Positions 11,028 through 20,394 of a DNA stretch of 64,000 nt are shown here, piece by piece. Source of the DNA: Stenotrophomonas indicatrix (GTDB lineage Bacteria > Pseudomonadota > Gammaproteobacteria > Xanthomonadales > Xanthomonadaceae); assembly GCA_041545745.1 (NCBI GenBank), contig CP168152.1:3594001-3658000 (forward strand), written 5' to 3'. The notes under the pieces are model-generated. The model did not search any database. It worked only from the letters and a program-made list of their open reading frames with translations, and had not been told where the DNA came from. The position numbers and the translations under genes were made by a program. How positions within the stretch are numbered: the first letter of the stretch is position 1; the number at the start of each line of letters is the position of its first letter.

Positions 11028-12016
11028 TACCAGCGGTTCCGCTCGCGCTCGGCGAAGGCAGCGCTGTCTTCGCGCAGCACCTTCATCAGGTGCAGCATGT
11101 CGGCCGGCGCCGGTGCCGTGTTGCGCACCGGCTCACCACTGATCGGATGCACGAACTCCAGGGTCTCTGCATGCAGGGCCTGGCGCTTGAAGCCGCGCAG
11201 CGCGGCCACCAGCTCATCGCTGGCACCCTTGGGCAGCTTCAGCGCACCGCCGTACAGCTGATCGCCCACGATCGGATGGCGCAGGTGCGCCATGTGCACG
11301 CGGATCTGGTGGGTACGCCCGGTTTCCAGGCGGCATTCCAGCGCGGTATGCGCACGGAAGCGCTCGCGCAGGCGGTAATGGGTCACCGCTTCCTTGCCAT
11401 CCTCGCGCACGCCCATCTTCAGGCGGTCGCGCGGGTGACGGTCGATCGGCGCATCGGCCGTACCACCGGCCACCAGCGCACCCATCACCACGGCCAGATA
11501 CTGGCGGTGCACGTCACGGGCGGCCAGCTGCTCGACCAGCGCGGTCTGCGCTTCCAGCGTGCGGGCCACGACCATCACGCCGCTGGTGTCCTTGTCCAGG
11601 CGATGCACGATGCCCGCGCGCGGCAGCACCGCCACCGACGGGTCGCGGTACAGCAGCGCATTGACCAAGGTGCCGCTGTGGTTGCCGGCGCCGGGGTGCA
11701 CGACCAGGCCAACCGGCTTGTTGATCACCAGCAGGTGCTCGTCCTCGAACAGCACGTCCAGCGGGATGTCTTCCGGCTCGGCAGTGGTCTGGGCTTCCAG
11801 CACCACCTGCAGGGTGACCACCTCGCCGCCGCGCAGTGCATCGCGCGGGCGCGCCTGTGCGCCGTCCAGCAGGACGTCGCCGGCCTTGATCCACTCGGTC
11901 AGGCGGGAGCGGGAGTATTCGGGGAACAGCTCGGCCACGACCGCGTCGAAACGACGGCCGGCGGAGGTGTCGGGGACAATGGCCTGGCGGGCCGATTCGG
12001 AGGGTTGTTCAGACAT
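11027..12016 (-). CDS. rluD: 23S rRNA pseudouridine synthase RluD
   Basis: 329 residues from the ATG at 12016 (MSEQPSES); an ATG at 12028 would add four residues. An N-terminal S4 RNA-binding domain ([20 protein letters not shown]) is followed by the catalytic RluA-type motif [20 protein letters not shown] with the conserved catalytic Asp. The later [14 protein letters not shown] motif is also present. In E. coli RluD modifies U1911, U1915 and U1917 of helix 69, supporting ribosome assembly. It is divergent from bamD, a typical proteobacterial arrangement. Confidence 0.93.
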   Translation of the reverse strand: MSEQPSESARQAIVPDTSAGRRFDAVVAELFPEYSRSRLTEWIKAGDVLLDGAQARPRDALRGGEVVTLQVVLEAQTTAEPEDIPLDVLFEDEHLLVINKPVGLVVHPGAGNHSGTLVNALLYRDPSVAVLPRAGIVHRLDKDTSGVMVVARTLEAQTALVEQLAARDVHRQYLAVVMGALVAGGTADAPIDRHPRDRLKMGVREDGKEAVTHYRLRERFRAHTALECRLETGRTHQIRVHMAHLRHPIVGDQLYGGALKLPKGASDELVAALRGFKRQALHAETLEFVHPISGEPVRNTAPAPADMLHLMKVLREDSAAFAERERNRW

Positions 12017-12129
12017 GGCAGGGGGCATCTTTGAAATTTTGGGGTCCCGGCGAGCCGGTTTCAGTCGCTGGACAGGACACTAGGCTATCATCGACCCTTC
12101 GTATTCCAGCCGCGTCCCGCATTGACCCC

Positions 12130-13014
12130 ATGATCCGACGCTCCGTCCTGCTCTCCGCGCCCGTCCGCCTCACCGCCCTTCTGCTGGTGCTGGTCATCGT
12201 CGCCACCGGCTGCAACCGCGGCACCAAGGGCGATCGCCCTGATGAAGGCACCCCGGTCGAACAGCTCTACGAAAAGAGCCACAAGCTGATGCAAGGCGGC
12301 AACTGGAGCGGCGCTGAAGCCAGCTTCCGCCGTCTGGTGGCACAGTATCCCTACGGCCCGTACACCGAGCAGGCGATGATCGAATCGGCCTACGCCCAGT
12401 ACAAGGCCGGCAAGCACGATGACGCGGTGTCCAGCATCGACCGCTTCATCCGCACCTACCCGACCCACCGCAACATCGCGTACCTGTACTACCTGCGCGG
12501 CCTGGCCAACTCCAACCGCAATACGGTTTTCCTGCGTCGCGTATGGTCGCTGGACGCAAGCCGCCGCGATCTGTCCACGCCCCACCAGGCGTATTCAGAC
12601 TTCAACATCGTGGTCGACCGCTACCCCAACAGCCGCTATGCCGCCGACGCGCGCCAGCGCATGCTGGTGCTGCGTGACGTATTCGCCCAGCACGAGCTCG
12701 ACAACGCCCTGTACTACATGCGCCGCGGCGCCTGGGTCTCGGCCGCCGGCCGCGCCAACTACCTGCTGGAAACCTACCCGCAGAGCGCGTTCCAGAACGA
12801 TGCCGTGGCGGTGCTGGCAGACTCCTACACCCACCTGGGTAACAAGACCCTGGCCGATGACGCCCGCCGCGTCCTGCAGCTGAACCAGCCGGACCACCCG
12901 TGGCTGGAAGGCAAGTGGCCGAAGTACCCGTGGATGATCCGCAAGCTCAACCCGTTTGCCGGCGAGAAGTCCGCCGCCACCGGCCAGCGCAACGCGCGAC
13001 TGGAAAAGAAGTAA
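12130..13014 (+). CDS. bamD: Outer membrane protein assembly factor BamD
   Basis: 294 residues from the ATG at 12130 (MIRRSVLL). The signal peptide ends in a lipobox (IVATGCN) with Cys at about residue 28. The body consists of TPR-like repeats (EKSHKLMQGGNWSGAEASFR, YPYGPYTEQAMIESAYAQYK, FIRTYPTHRNIAYLYYLRGL), the BamD/ComL pattern. The lipoprotein is an essential part of the BAM complex that inserts beta-barrel proteins in the outer membrane. The C-terminal tail is basic (RNARLEKK). A strong terminator follows directly. Confidence 0.95.
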   Translation: MIRRSVLLSAPVRLTALLLVLVIVATGCNRGTKGDRPDEGTPVEQLYEKSHKLMQGGNWSGAEASFRRLVAQYPYGPYTEQAMIESAYAQYKAGKHDDAVSSIDRFIRTYPTHRNIAYLYYLRGLANSNRNTVFLRRVWSLDASRRDLSTPHQAYSDFNIVVDRYPNSRYAADARQRMLVLRDVFAQHELDNALYYMRRGAWVSAAGRANYLLETYPQSAFQNDAVAVLADSYTHLGNKTLADDARRVLQLNQPDHPWLEGKWPKYPWMIRKLNPFAGEKSAATGQRNARLEKK

Positions 13015-13020
13015 GAAAAG

Positions 13021-13044
13021 AGGCCCCGCAAGGGGCCTTTTTTT
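13021..13044 (+). terminator. Intrinsic terminator of bamD
   Basis: The perfect hairpin AGGCCCC-gcaa-GGGGCCT (13021-13038) runs into a seven-T tract (13038-13044), seven bases after the bamD stop codon. Confidence 0.93.
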
Positions 13045-13154
13045 GCCTGGCGCCATCGCTAGGAATTCTTCGAATCCGCGATCGCTGCGACGTCCGTCCC
13101 AGTCAGCGCGAAGGACAGCTTTCAGACTGCGGCGCAAAGGCCATCCCGGCCTGC

Positions 13155-14366
13155 ATGGAGCGCCACATGTCCTCATTGCCCCAGCGGTTCCGACCCCGCC
13201 CGACCCTGCTGGTCACGGCCCTGCTCGCGCTGGCCGCCAGCCCACTTGCTGCCCTCGCAGCGGAGCCGGGTGACCTGCTCTCAGCCTCGCCCTACCGTGC
13301 CAGCTGGGTGCCCTCCAAGGCTGCCCAGGCCTACAAGCTGGCCTACCGCACCCCCGATCATCACGGTCGCCTGGCCCAGGCCACCGGGCTGGTCTACCTG
13401 CCCGCCGGGCCTGCGCCGGCAGGCGGCTGGCCGGTGGTGTCCTGGGCACATGGCACCCAGGGCATCGCCGACCACTGCGCGCCATCGGTATCGGGCCCCT
13501 ATCAGCCCGAGCGCGATGGCCGCTTCCTCGACCAGTTCCTGGCACAGGGCTATGCCGTCGTTGCCGCCGATTACCAAGGCCTGGGCAGCCCGGGTGACCA
13601 TGCCTACCTGCACGTGCGTACCTCCGCGCGCAACGCCATCGATCTCATCAAGGCCGGCCGCCATTTCCTCGGCACTGCCACGCTGTCGCCGCGATGGGTC
13701 TCTGTGGGCCACTCGCAGGGCGGCGCCGCCGCACTCACTGCCGGCCATCTGGCACCGTCGTATGGGCCCTCGCTGCAATACCGCGGCAGTTTCACCACCG
13801 GCACGCCCACGGCCGTCGAACTGACCGCGCTGGTGATGAAGCCCGACAACCGCGCACCGAATCCCGGGGCGGTCAACGCCTATCACGCCTACCTGCTCGA
13901 TGGCCTGCTGCAGGTGGAGCCGCGCATCGCGCAGGTGCTCAGCGATGAAGGCCATGCACGGGTTGCGCTGGCGCGCCAGCAGTGCCTGGGCCCGCTGGCG
14001 GCCAGCCTGGAAGGTGCGAACACGGGAGAAATGTTCAGCGCGCCGTTGACCTCGGTACCGGGCGTCTGGGCACTGCTGCATGACTATCTGGGTGTGCCAC
14101 GGCGGGGCTTCAGCCAACCGTTGATGCTGGGCCACGGCAGCCAGGATCGCGACGTGCCCTATCTCACCACCCTGCTGTATGCCGTCGGCCTGGCCCTGCG
14201 CGGTGAACCGGTGGCATTCCGCCGATACCCGGTCGACCATCGCGGCACGCTCGACGCAGCGGCGGCCGATGGTCTGGCATTCGTTCGTGCGCGGCTGGGG
14301 AATAGCCATTTCGACGAAGCCATCGAAACCGCCGGCCTAGAGCAGCTGCTCAACGAAGCCCAGTAG
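13155..14366 (+). CDS. Secreted alpha/beta hydrolase, secretory-lipase-like
   Basis: 403 residues from the ATG at 13155; an ATG at 13167 (MSSLPQRF) is also possible. The signal peptide is LLVTALLALAASPLAALAAE. It has an alpha/beta-hydrolase core: oxyanion region WAHGTQGIAD, VVAADYQGLGSPG, the nucleophile elbow VGHSQGGAAA near residue 190, and a late GHGSQDRDVPY supplying Asp, with YPVDHRG supplying His. The overall pattern resembles fungal/bacterial secretory lipases. The substrate (lipid or small ester) is not defined. The TAG stop is the first part of a downstream repeat. Confidence 0.85.
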   Translation: MERHMSSLPQRFRPRPTLLVTALLALAASPLAALAAEPGDLLSASPYRASWVPSKAAQAYKLAYRTPDHHGRLAQATGLVYLPAGPAPAGGWPVVSWAHGTQGIADHCAPSVSGPYQPERDGRFLDQFLAQGYAVVAADYQGLGSPGDHAYLHVRTSARNAIDLIKAGRHFLGTATLSPRWVSVGHSQGGAAALTAGHLAPSYGPSLQYRGSFTTGTPTAVELTALVMKPDNRAPNPGAVNAYHAYLLDGLLQVEPRIAQVLSDEGHARVALARQQCLGPLAASLEGANTGEMFSAPLTSVPGVWALLHDYLGVPRRGFSQPLMLGHGSQDRDVPYLTTLLYAVGLALRGEPVAFRRYPVDHRGTLDAAAADGLAFVRARLGNSHFDEAIETAGLEQLLNEAQ

Positions 14367-14457
14367 ATCCACGCCATGCGTGGATGGGCGGTACACCCGG
14401 TTGCCGGCCAGCGGCCGGCACTACCTATCGTTTGGTAGCGCCGGGCCATGCCCGGCG
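14364..14457. repeat. Three different GTAG-type REP hairpins in a row
   Basis: GTAG followed by ATCCACGCCATGCGTGGAT is at 14363-14385; it is the reverse orientation of the units near 21.8 kb, and its TAG is the stop codon of the upstream hydrolase. GCCGGCC-agc-GGCCGGC is at 14403-14419. GTAG plus CGCCGGGC-cat-GCCCGGCG is at 14435-14457. They fill the gap between two converging genes. The GTAG head is the feature I associate with the S. maltophilia REP (SMAG) family. Confidence 0.85.
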
Positions 14458-14465
14458 ACCGGCCC

Positions 14466-16100
14466 TCAGCGCTTGTAACCGTTGCTGATCGGGTAGCGGC
14501 GCTCACGCCCGAACGCGCGGCGCGAGACCTTCGGGCCTGGCGCGGCCTGGTGGCGCTTCCACTCGCTGATGCGCACCAGCCGCAGCACACGATCCACCAC
14601 CGCCGCGTCATAGCCTGCAGCGACGATCTCCGTGCGCGACTGCTCCTGGTCGATGTAGCGGTACAGGATGCCATCCAGCACGTCGTAGGCCGGCAGCGAA
14701 TCCTGGTCGGTCTGGTTTTCGCGCAGTTCGGCCGAGGGCGGGCGGCTGATCACCGCCGGCGGGATCACCGGCGCACCGCCAACGGTGTTGCGCCACTTGG
14801 ACAGGCCGAACACCTCGGTCTTGTACAGGTCCTTCAGCGGCGCGTAGCCGCCGCACATATCGCCATAGATGGTGGCGTAGCCGACCGCGTACTCGCTCTT
14901 GTTGCCGGTGGTCAGCAGCAGGCCACCGAATTTGTTGGCCAGTGCCATCAGGATCACGCCACGGCTGCGCGACTGCAGGTTCTCCTCGGTCACATCCGGC
15001 GTGGTGCCCTCGAACATCGGCGCCAGCGCCTGCATCAGGCCCTGGAACGCCGGCTCGATGGAAACGGCTTCCAGCTTCACGCCCAGCGCCTCGCACTGCT
15101 CGGCGGCCAGGTCGTTGGACATGCCGGCGGTATAGCGCGACGGCAGGCGCACCGCCGTCACGTTCTCCGCGCCCAGCGCATCGACCGCCATGGCCAGCAC
15201 GATCGCCGAGTCGATGCCACCGGACAGACCCAGCCACACCTTCTTGAAGCCGTTCTTGCTGCAGTAGTCCTGGATGCCGCGGGTCACCGCGCGCCAGGCC
15301 AGCGCATCCATGCTCTCGTCGCCGTCGTCCATCCATACCTGCGGCAGGAAGCGGCGGGTAGCGCCGTCGTAGTCCACCACCAGCCACTGGTCGACGAAGG
15401 CCGCCGCGGCCGGGTGCACCGTGCCATCGCCATCGGCCACCACCGATGCACCATCGAACACCAGCGCATCCTGGCCGCCCACAACGTTGAGGTAGGCGAT
15501 GGCCGCGCCGCTTTCGCGGGTACGTGCAGCCAGCACAGCGTCACGCTGGGCATGCTTGCCGCGCTCGTACGGCGAAGCGTTGGGTACTACCACCAGCTGC
15601 GCACCGGCACGCACCGTATCGGCCAGCGGCTCGGCGAACCACAGGTCTTCGCAGACCAGCAAACCAACCGGAATGCCATCAACCTCGAACACGCAGCTGC
15701 CACCGTCCGGGTCGACATCGAAGTAGCGGCGCTCGTCGAACACCGCGTAATTGGGCAGTTCGCGCTTGCGGTAGGTCTGCTCCACCAGGCCATCGCGCAG
15801 CACGCTGGCCGCGTTGTAGACCACCGCACCGGCGGCCTGCGGCCAACCGACCACGGCGGTGATGCCACGGCACGCCGCCGCAATGCGGGTCATCGCCTGC
15901 TCGCACTCGTACAGGAAACCCGGCCGCAGCAGCAGGTCCTCCGGCGGATAGCCGCTGACTGCCAGCTCGGGGAACATCACCAGCCCGGCGCCGTACTCGT
16001 CGCGCGCCTGACCGATCATCTCGATGATGCGCTCTGTGTTGCCGGCGACATCGCCGACCGGGAAGTCGAACTGCGCCATCGCGATGCGGATCGAAGCCAT
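14466..16100 (-). CDS. nadE: Glutamine-dependent NAD+ synthetase
   Basis: 544 residues with two catalytic parts. The N-terminal nitrilase/CN-hydrolase domain (RIAMAQFDFPVGDVAGNTER, FPELAVSGYPPEDLL with the Glu, a central Lys, and VCEDLWFAEP with the Cys) releases ammonia from glutamine. The C-terminal synthetase domain carries the PP-loop LGLSGGIDSAIVLAMAVDAL near residue 290. It then shows the NAD-synthetase motifs SRYTAGMSNDLA and TTGNKSEYAVGYATIYGDMC. The protein makes NAD+ from deamido-NAD+, ATP and glutamine. The length fits the fused form. Confidence 0.96.
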   Translation of the reverse strand: MASIRIAMAQFDFPVGDVAGNTERIIEMIGQARDEYGAGLVMFPELAVSGYPPEDLLLRPGFLYECEQAMTRIAAACRGITAVVGWPQAAGAVVYNAASVLRDGLVEQTYRKRELPNYAVFDERRYFDVDPDGGSCVFEVDGIPVGLLVCEDLWFAEPLADTVRAGAQLVVVPNASPYERGKHAQRDAVLAARTRESGAAIAYLNVVGGQDALVFDGASVVADGDGTVHPAAAAFVDQWLVVDYDGATRRFLPQVWMDDGDESMDALAWRAVTRGIQDYCSKNGFKKVWLGLSGGIDSAIVLAMAVDALGAENVTAVRLPSRYTAGMSNDLAAEQCEALGVKLEAVSIEPAFQGLMQALAPMFEGTTPDVTEENLQSRSRGVILMALANKFGGLLLTTGNKSEYAVGYATIYGDMCGGYAPLKDLYKTEVFGLSKWRNTVGGAPVIPPAVISRPPSAELRENQTDQDSLPAYDVLDGILYRYIDQEQSRTEIVAAGYDAAVVDRVLRLVRISEWKRHQAAPGPKVSRRAFGRERRYPISNGYKR

Positions 16101-16140
16101 TGGAATCCAGCCTGTGGTTGCAATGCCGCCATTGTAACGC

Positions 16141-16183
16141 TGGGGTCAGATCCCTTTTGCATGGCAAAAGAGATCTGACCCCA
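16141..16183. repeat. GGGGTC palindrome, copy 1
   Basis: Arms 16141-16160 and 16164-16183 pair with one mismatch around an ATG loop. The outer part is TGGGGTCAGATC and the inner arm is CTTTTGC paired with GCAAAAG. It belongs to the nine-copy family found across this window and lies between nadE and the sucD terminator. Confidence 0.85.
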
Positions 16184-16193
16184 TTGCAGACGC

Positions 16194-16221
16194 AGAAAGG
16201 CCGCCCGGAGGCGGCCTTTCT
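16194..16221 (-). terminator. Intrinsic terminator of sucCD
   Basis: A perfect 12-bp stem AGAAAGGCCGCC / GGCGGCCTTTCT with a 4-base loop. Read on the minus strand it ends in a TTTCT tract. It lies about 60 bases past the sucD stop and before nadE. Confidence 0.8.
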
Positions 16222-16230
16222 GTTTCAGAC

Positions 16231-16277
16231 AGCCGGCCAGCGGCCGGCTCTACAAACACGTAGCCGCTGCGCGGCTG
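16231..16277. repeat. GTAG-type REP hairpins downstream of sucD
   Basis: AGCCGGCCAGCGGCCGGCT (16231-16249) is followed by CTAC, the complement of GTAG. A second small hairpin, GTAGCCGC-tgc-GCGGCTGC, is at 16260-16277. Both are the repeat types seen elsewhere in this window. Confidence 0.7.
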
Positions 16278-16282
16278 CGGTC

Positions 16283-17158
16283 TTATTTCACCAGCTTGGC
16301 GATGGCAGCGCCCAGGTCGCCCGGCGAACGCACGGTGACGACGCCAGCAGCTTCCATGGCAGCAAACTTGCCTTCGGCAGTGCCCTTGCCGCCCGATGCG
16401 ATCGCACCGGCGTGGCCCATGCGCTTGCCGGCCGGAGCCGAAGCACCCGCGATGAAACCGACGACCGGCTTCTTCACGTGGTTCTTGATGTACTCGGCAC
16501 CGGCTTCTTCAGCGTCGCCGCCGATTTCGCCGACCATGATGATGCCTTCGGTCTGCGGGTCTTCGTTGAACAGCTTCAGGCAGTCGACGAAGTTCAGGCC
16601 GTTGATCGGGTCACCACCGATGCCGATGCAGGTGGACTGGCCCAGGCCGACTTCGGTGGTCTGCTTGACGGCTTCATAGGTCAAGGTGCCCGAACGCGAC
16701 ACGATGCCGATCTTGCCCGGCTTGTGGATGTGGCCCGGCATGATGCCGATCTTGCACTCACCCGGGGTGATGACGCCCGGGCAGTTCGGCCCGATCAGCA
16801 CGGTGTCCGGATGCGAACGGGTCAGCACGTTCTTGACGCGCAGCATATCCAGCACCGGGATGCCTTCGGTGATGCAGACGATGACCTTGATGCCGGCAGC
16901 AGCGGCTTCCAGGATCGCGTCAGCCGCGTACGGCGGCGGCACGTAGATGACCGAAGCGTTGGCGCCGGTGCTCTGCACGGCGTCGGCAACGGTATTGAAG
17001 ACCGGCAGGTCGATATGGGTGGTGCCACCCTTGCCCGGGGTCACGCCGCCAACAACCTGGGTGCCGTACTCGATCATCTGAGTGGCGTGGAAGGTGCCCT
17101 GCTGGCCGGTGAAGCCCTGCACGATCACCTTGGTGTTCTTATTGATCAAAACTGACAT
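16283..17158 (-). CDS. sucD: Succinyl-CoA synthetase alpha subunit
   Basis: 291 residues. The CoA-binding Rossmann start ([20 protein letters not shown]) is followed by [38 protein letters not shown] and the active-site region [15 protein letters not shown], whose His is phosphorylated in the TCA-cycle reaction of succinyl-CoA to succinate with NTP formation. It lies 21 bases downstream of sucC in the same operon. Confidence 0.97.
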   Translation of the reverse strand: MSVLINKNTKVIVQGFTGQQGTFHATQMIEYGTQVVGGVTPGKGGTTHIDLPVFNTVADAVQSTGANASVIYVPPPYAADAILEAAAAGIKVIVCITEGIPVLDMLRVKNVLTRSHPDTVLIGPNCPGVITPGECKIGIMPGHIHKPGKIGIVSRSGTLTYEAVKQTTEVGLGQSTCIGIGGDPINGLNFVDCLKLFNEDPQTEGIIMVGEIGGDAEEAGAEYIKNHVKKPVVGFIAGASAPAGKRMGHAGAIASGGKGTAEGKFAAMEAAGVVTVRSPGDLGAAIAKLVK

Positions 17159-17179
17159 TGGATTTCCTTCGGTGTCGGA

Positions 17180-18349
17180 TCAGGCGGCGTTCTTGACAGC
17201 TTCGACGACCTTCTTGGCACCGTCGTTGATGTTGTCGGCCGGGATGATGGCCATGCCGCTGTCACGCAGCAGCTGCTTGCCTTCTTCCACGTTGGTGCCT
17301 TCCAGACGCACCACGACCGGAACCTTGACGCCCACTTCCTTCACGGCGGCGATGATGCCTTCGGCAATCATGTCGCAGCGGACGATGCCGCCGAAGATGT
17401 TGACGAAGATGCCTTCGACCTTGTCCGAGGACAGGATCAGCTTGAACGCTTCGATGACGCGCTGCTTGTTGGCACCGCCGCCCACGTCCAGGAAGTTCGC
17501 CGGCTCGCCGCCGTTGAGCTTGATGACGTCCATGGTGGCCATGGCCAGGCCTGCGCCGTTGACCATGCAGCCGATGTTGCCGTCCATGGTGACGTAGTTG
17601 ATGTCCAGCTCCGAAGCGATCACTTCGGTCGGATCTTCCTGGGTCTTGTCGCGCATCGCGACCAGGGCCTTCTGGCGGAACGCGGCGTTGTCGTCGCTGT
17701 CGAACTTGCCGTCCAGCGCGTACAGGTTGCCGTCGTCCAGGATGGCCAGCGGGTTGATTTCAACCAGCGCCAGGTCCTTTTCGTTGAACAGGCGGTACAG
17801 GTTCACCATGATGCTGGCGAACTGGCCGGCCTGCTTGGCGGTCAGGCCCAGCTTGAAGCCAAAATCGCGACCGTGGTAACCCTGCACGCCTTCGACGAAG
17901 TCGACGTTCAGCGAGTGGATCAGCTCCGGGGTTTCAGCGGCAACCTGCTCGATCTCCACGCCGCCTTCCGAAGAAGCGATGTAGGTGATGGTCTTGGTGC
18001 CACGGTCAACCAGCACCGACAGGTACAGTTCCTTGACGATCTCGCCAGCGGTGGTCACCAGCACCAGATTGACCGGCAGTTCAACGCCCGCGGTCTGGTA
18101 GGTGGCCATCTTGGTGCCGAGCATCTTGGCCGCAGCGGCCTTCACGTCGTCGGTGGTCTTGCAGAACTTGACGCCGCCAGCCTTGCCGCGGCCGCCAGCG
18201 TGGATCTGCGCCTTGACCATCCAGGGGCCCTGGCCCAGGGAGTTGGCAGCGGCAACAGCTTCGTCCGGGGTCGCAGCGACCTTGCCGGCCGGGACCGGGA
18301 TGCCGTACTCGGCAAGCAGTTGTTTTGACTGGTATTCGTGGAAATTCAT
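17180..18349 (-). CDS. sucC: Succinyl-CoA synthetase beta subunit
   Basis: 389 residues beginning [20 protein letters not shown], with an ATP-grasp domain ([39 protein letters not shown]) and the C-terminal ligase domain ([31 protein letters not shown]). Together with SucD it forms the TCA-cycle ligase. It is the first gene of sucCD, divergent from pilS. Length and motifs are standard. Confidence 0.97.
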   Translation of the reverse strand: MNFHEYQSKQLLAEYGIPVPAGKVAATPDEAVAAANSLGQGPWMVKAQIHAGGRGKAGGVKFCKTTDDVKAAAAKMLGTKMATYQTAGVELPVNLVLVTTAGEIVKELYLSVLVDRGTKTITYIASSEGGVEIEQVAAETPELIHSLNVDFVEGVQGYHGRDFGFKLGLTAKQAGQFASIMVNLYRLFNEKDLALVEINPLAILDDGNLYALDGKFDSDDNAAFRQKALVAMRDKTQEDPTEVIASELDINYVTMDGNIGCMVNGAGLAMATMDVIKLNGGEPANFLDVGGGANKQRVIEAFKLILSSDKVEGIFVNIFGGIVRCDMIAEGIIAAVKEVGVKVPVVVRLEGTNVEEGKQLLRDSGMAIIPADNINDGAKKVVEAVKNAA

Positions 18350-18726
18350 GCGTCACCGTGGGAATAGGAACGACCGCACGCAATTCCTCAGGGCCCCGGC
18401 GGGGCGCCGGCATGGACCGCGGCGGGCCCACTATTGTGGCCGAGCCAGCGCCGGGGCGCAAAGAAGTATGGACAAAAGGCCGGAACCGGCCAGATTTCCA
18501 CGGTCATTCAGGTAGTTGCGGCACGGCCCGGCTCGCCGCCCAAAGGCGGGCCCGGGTCGATTGCGCAGCCCAGCCCGGTACAGGCGCCCTATACTGGCCC
18601 CGTAAATTCGAGCCCACGGTGCCGGCAACCGGGCAGCGAGCAGATCCGACGATCGGGGGACGTCGGGAAGGTTCGGCCCACCGCCGGCATGATCCAGTTC
18701 CAGGCAGCCAGAAGGGGAGTTCCGGC
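18350..18726. other. 377-base divergent intergenic region between sucC and pilS
   Basis: No credible gene. A small palindrome GGCCGG-aa-CCGGCC lies at 18478-18491 with four Ts following on the minus strand. On the minus strand TTTGCG and CACAAT about 18 bases apart (near 18430-18460) could be a sucC promoter. A TATACT (18590-18595) is a possible pilS -10 box, but I see no well-spaced -35. A ribosome binding site (AAGGGGAG, about 18712-18719) precedes the pilS GTG. Confidence 0.4.
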
Positions 18727-20340
18727 GTGTCACCCAGTGCTTCATTGATCGACCGCATCGAATCGATACCGCGGCGCGAGCTGTATTTCTTCGCCCTGTA
18801 CCGGGTGCTGATCGCCTCGGTCATCGCTGCCCTGCTCTACAGCCCGCTGTCGGCCATGGTCGGCGAAGCCCACCACCCGCGCCTGGCCAACGGCGTGGGC
18901 GCCGCCTACCTGCTGCTGTCGCTATTGCTGCTGGTGATCGGCCGCAACGAACGCTGGCTTCGGCCCATCGTCGTCGGCGGCGTGCTGCTGGACATCATTG
19001 CCGCCAGCCTGCTGGCGCACGCCCTGCCCGGCGCCAGCGCCGGCATCTCGATGTCGCTGCTGTTCAACATCGCCGCCGCTGCCACCCTGCTGCCGCTCAG
19101 CTGGGGACTGGTGCTGGCGCTGGCCGCCAGCGTCGCCACCGCCGCCGAATACCTGTGGAAGGTACTGGAAGGCGGCGACCCCACCCGCACCCTGGCCGAA
19201 CTGGCAATGTTCACCACCAGCTACTTGGCGCTGGCCTTCATCAGCTACCAGGTCGGCAACCGCGCGCGCCGCAACCAGCAGCTGGCCAACCAGCGTGGCG
19301 ACGAAGTGGCCAACCTGTTCCAGATCAACGAACTGATCATCCGCCGCATGCGTACCGGCGTGGTCGTGGTCGACGCCAACAACCGCATCACCCTGGCCAA
19401 CGAAGCCGCCTCGATCCTGCTGGGCGACAGTGATGGCAACGGCGAGTCCGGCCGCCTCGACCTGGCCAGCGTCGCCCCCGAACTTGCCCGCCGCCTGCAA
19501 CGCTGGCGCAACGGCTGGGCGCAGGACGAAATGCCACTGCAGCTCAACCCCGACCAGCCGGAAGTGCAACCGCGCTTCGCCCGCCTGCTGGCCGGCAGCG
19601 ACCTGGTGCTGGTGTTCCTGGATGACTCCAGCGTGGTTTCGCGCCGCGCCGAATCGCTCACCCTGTCGGCGATGGGACGCTTCTCGGCCAGCCTCGCGCA
19701 CGAGATCCGCAACCCGCTGGCAGCCATCAACTACGCCGTGCAGCTGCTGGAAGAAGGCACCGGCTTCAACGACAGCGACCGTCGCCTGCTGCAGATCATC
19801 CACCAACAGTGCCAACGCACCAACGGCATCGTTGAGAGCGTGCTGGGCCTGGCCCGGCGCGAACGCGCCAATCCGGAAAACGTGGACCTGGCCGCCTTCG
19901 TACGCCGCTTCGTGCTGGAGTACAAGCAGGGGCAGACGCTGGAAACCGACAGCATCGAGCCGATCATCAACGACACCTCGGTGCCGGCCCAGGTCGACCC
20001 GCGCCACCTGTACCAGGTGCTGACCGTGCTGGTGCACAACGCCCTGAAGTACGGCCGCATCGGCGAGCAACCCGCGCGCGTACGGCTGCGCGTGGCCCAG
20101 CACGAACGCAGTGCGGTGATCGACGTGATGGACCGTGGCCCCGGCATTCCCGAAACCGTCGCCGCGCAGCTGTTCCGCCCCTTCTTCACCACCTCCGAGC
20201 ACGGCACCGGCCTGGGCCTTTATATCGCCCGCGAGCTGTGCAGGGCCAACCAGGCGCGGCTGGATTACATCCCCGTGCCCGCCGGCGGCTCCTGCTTCCG
20301 CCTGGTACTGCCCGGCCCGCACACCCTGTTTCCGGACTGA
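18727..20340 (+). CDS. pilS: Type IV pilus sensor histidine kinase PilS
   Basis: 537 residues from the GTG at 18727, chosen for the AAGGGGAG upstream and because the protein then starts MSPSASLIDRIES. About six membrane segments span residues 18-170 (FALYRVLIASVIAALLY, AAYLLLSLLLLVIG and others). A PAS-like region (GVVVVDANNRITLANEAA) follows. The kinase core has the H-box SASLAHEIRNPLAAINYAVQ, the N-box VHNALKYG, DRGPGIPE and the G2 box GTGLGLYIA. PilS senses pilin levels in the membrane and controls PilR. pilR follows after 54 bases. Confidence 0.93.
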   Translation: MSPSASLIDRIESIPRRELYFFALYRVLIASVIAALLYSPLSAMVGEAHHPRLANGVGAAYLLLSLLLLVIGRNERWLRPIVVGGVLLDIIAASLLAHALPGASAGISMSLLFNIAAAATLLPLSWGLVLALAASVATAAEYLWKVLEGGDPTRTLAELAMFTTSYLALAFISYQVGNRARRNQQLANQRGDEVANLFQINELIIRRMRTGVVVVDANNRITLANEAASILLGDSDGNGESGRLDLASVAPELARRLQRWRNGWAQDEMPLQLNPDQPEVQPRFARLLAGSDLVLVFLDDSSVVSRRAESLTLSAMGRFSASLAHEIRNPLAAINYAVQLLEEGTGFNDSDRRLLQIIHQQCQRTNGIVESVLGLARRERANPENVDLAAFVRRFVLEYKQGQTLETDSIEPIINDTSVPAQVDPRHLYQVLTVLVHNALKYGRIGEQPARVRLRVAQHERSAVIDVMDRGPGIPETVAAQLFRPFFTTSEHGTGLGLYIARELCRANQARLDYIPVPAGGSCFRLVLPGPHTLFPD

Positions 20341-20394
20341 TTTCGTGCGTCAAGCATTTGTCGCATTCCACCCCCTCGGCTATCTTTCCCACCC

